Assembly: GCA_964411125.1 (NCBI GenBank) | Contig: CAYPJU010000155.1 | Span: 1 to 6,732 of the forward strand | Source: JBFIHF01 sp964411125 | GTDB lineage: Bacteria; Myxococcota_A; Bradymonadia; Bradymonadales; Bradymonadaceae | Direction of reading: 5' to 3' | DNA length: 6,732 nucleotides | Shown: positions 6,103 to 6,732 of the stretch, in pieces | Numbering within the stretch: position 1 is the stretch's first letter | Layout of the letters: every line of letters starts with the position of its first letter | Translations under genes and position numbers: made by a program | Notes under the pieces: model-generated | Told to the model about the DNA's origin: nothing | The model's input: the letters and a program-made list of their open reading frames with translations, nothing else | Database searches by the model: none

Positions 6103-6654
6103 ATGGCTGCCGAAGCTAACGAAAAACAGTGGTACATCGTTCAGACCTACTCCGGGTACGAGAACAAGGCGAAGCTCGCCCTCGAAGAGCGGATCAAGAG
6201 CAGCGACTACCCCGACGCATTCGAAGAGATCTTCATCCCGACCGAGACGGTCGTGGAGAACCGCAACGGCAAGCGCCGTGAGGTGAAGCGGAAGTTCTAC
6301 AACGGGTACATCTTCGTGAAGATGGAGCTCAACGACAACACCTGGCACGTCGTCAAAGACACTCCCAAGGTGGTCGGCTTCCTCGGCAACCAGAAGAACC
6401 CCGTCCCTGTCCCCGAGAGCGAGGTGAAGCAGATCACCCAGCGCATCGAGGAAGGGAAGATGCAGACCGGCCCGACCTTCAGCTTCCAGCAAGGCGACAA
6501 GGTCCGCGTCGTCGAAGGCAACTTCAAAGACTTCACCGGCACCGTCGAAGAAGTCGACATGGAGAAGAGCCGACTCAAAGTCTTCGTCGAAATCTTCGGC
6601 CGCCCCACCTCCGTCGAATTCGACTTCAACCAGGTCGCCGAAGCGGAGGAGTAG
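6103..6654 (+). CDS. nusG: Transcription termination/antitermination factor NusG
   Basis: NusG binds RNA polymerase, suppresses pausing, and links transcription to Rho or to the ribosome through its KOW domain. The 183-residue protein has the NGN domain (about 8-115), opening with QWYIVQTYSGYENK, and a KOW domain (about 128-180) with GDKVRVVEGNFKDFTG and the family ending IFGRPTSVEFDFNQV. Its length matches the E. coli protein (181). One base separates it from secE, and no clear ribosome site precedes it beyond gggta, so coupled translation is likely. One detail differs from E. coli: the FPGY turn in the NGN domain reads FYNGY (65-69), with Asn in place of Pro. The usual next gene, rplK, is not inside the window; a repeat array follows instead. 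Confidence 0.97.
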   Translation: MAAEANEKQWYIVQTYSGYENKAKLALEERIKSSDYPDAFEEIFIPTETVVENRNGKRREVKRKFYNGYIFVKMELNDNTWHVVKDTPKVVGFLGNQKNPVPVPESEVKQITQRIEEGKMQTGPTFSFQQGDKVRVVEGNFKDFTGTVEEVDMEKSRLKVFVEIFGRPTSVEFDFNQVAEAEE

Positions 6655-6671
6655 GCGCGAGGAGTAGGCGC
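6646..6671 (+). repeat. 13-bp tandem duplication covering the nusG stop
   Basis: GAGGAGTAGGCGC occurs at 6646-6658 and again immediately at 6659-6671. The first copy contains the nusG TAG stop (6652-6654). The second copy is the left arm of the hairpin at 6661-6685. The duplication is exact. Confidence 0.9.
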
Positions 6672-6685
6672 AAAGCGCCTACTCC
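6661..6685. repeat. 11-bp-stem hairpin after nusG
   Basis: GGAGTAGGCGC (6661-6671) and GCGCCTACTCC (6675-6685) are perfectly complementary around an AAA loop. The structure lies 6 bp after the nusG stop. The upstream duplicate (6648-6658) could pair with the same right arm and would then sequester the stop codon. No T-run follows, so it may be a structured repeat, a processing site or a non-canonical terminator. Confidence 0.8.
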
Positions 6686-6690
6686 GGTGG

Positions 6691-6732
6691 ACCGCGCTTC
6701 GCGCGGTGGGGGACCGGCCTTCGGCCGGTGGT
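6691..6732. repeat. Array of TTC-loop hairpins with 22-bp spacing (partial)
   Basis: ACCGCGC-TTC-GCGCGGT (6691-6707) and ACCGGCC-TTC-GGCCGGT (6713-6729) are two 7-bp perfect stems with the same TTC loop, starting 22 bp apart. G-rich spacers join them (gtgg before, ggggg between). The stems differ at positions 5-6 but each remains fully paired. The window ends 3 bp after the second, so the array probably continues. Confidence 0.85.

Overview
The window is GC-rich and every gene in it lies on the + strand. It reads as a chromosomal segment from a Gram-negative bacterium. Two things hint at a deltaproteobacterial or myxobacterial-type lineage (Myxococcota, Bradymonadota or relatives): a large secreted lipoprotein with an acidic, cysteine-containing N-terminal linker and a Cys-rich C-terminal module, and a SecE with three membrane segments. 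The affiliation is inference; no rRNA or other taxonomic marker is present.

Layout. Positions 1-144 hold a composite tandem array: an 8-bp unit, then 14/13-bp units, then 7-bp units. It is strongly C-rich on + and G-rich on -. A sigma70-like promoter (156-184) follows and drives an A-type iron-sulfur carrier of the ErpA/IscA family (243-566). Twenty-one bp later comes an NRDE/TANGO2-family protein (588-1319), probably co-transcribed with it. After a 112-bp gap lies a 752-residue exported lipoprotein (1432-3690) with a trypsin-fold serine protease domain, a Cys-rich linker, two beta-rich domains (the first resembling a proprotein-convertase P domain) and a C-terminal ten-Cys module. The short gap before the next gene contains an inverted repeat.

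From 3765 the content is housekeeping: bacterial-type prolyl-tRNA synthetase proS (3765-5501), then a promoter-like sequence and structured leader, tRNA-Trp(CCA) (5594-5667), secE (5712-6101) and nusG (6103-6654). tRNA-Trp-secE-nusG is a widely conserved bacterial block that usually continues into rplK. Here proS stands directly upstream, where tuf and rpmG are common.

The right edge (6646-6732) holds a duplicated nusG stop region, an 11-bp-stem hairpin, and at least two 22-bp-spaced hairpins. Those two share a TTC loop and have different but internally complementary stems; the array probably continues past the window.

The functional groups are Fe-S delivery, with possible heme or redox chemistry (left); extracellular proteolysis (middle); and translation, Sec export and transcription elongation (right). 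No CRISPR array, transposase, phage gene or obvious new defence system is visible. The least explained elements are the two non-coding repeat arrays at the edges and the architecture of the lipoprotein.
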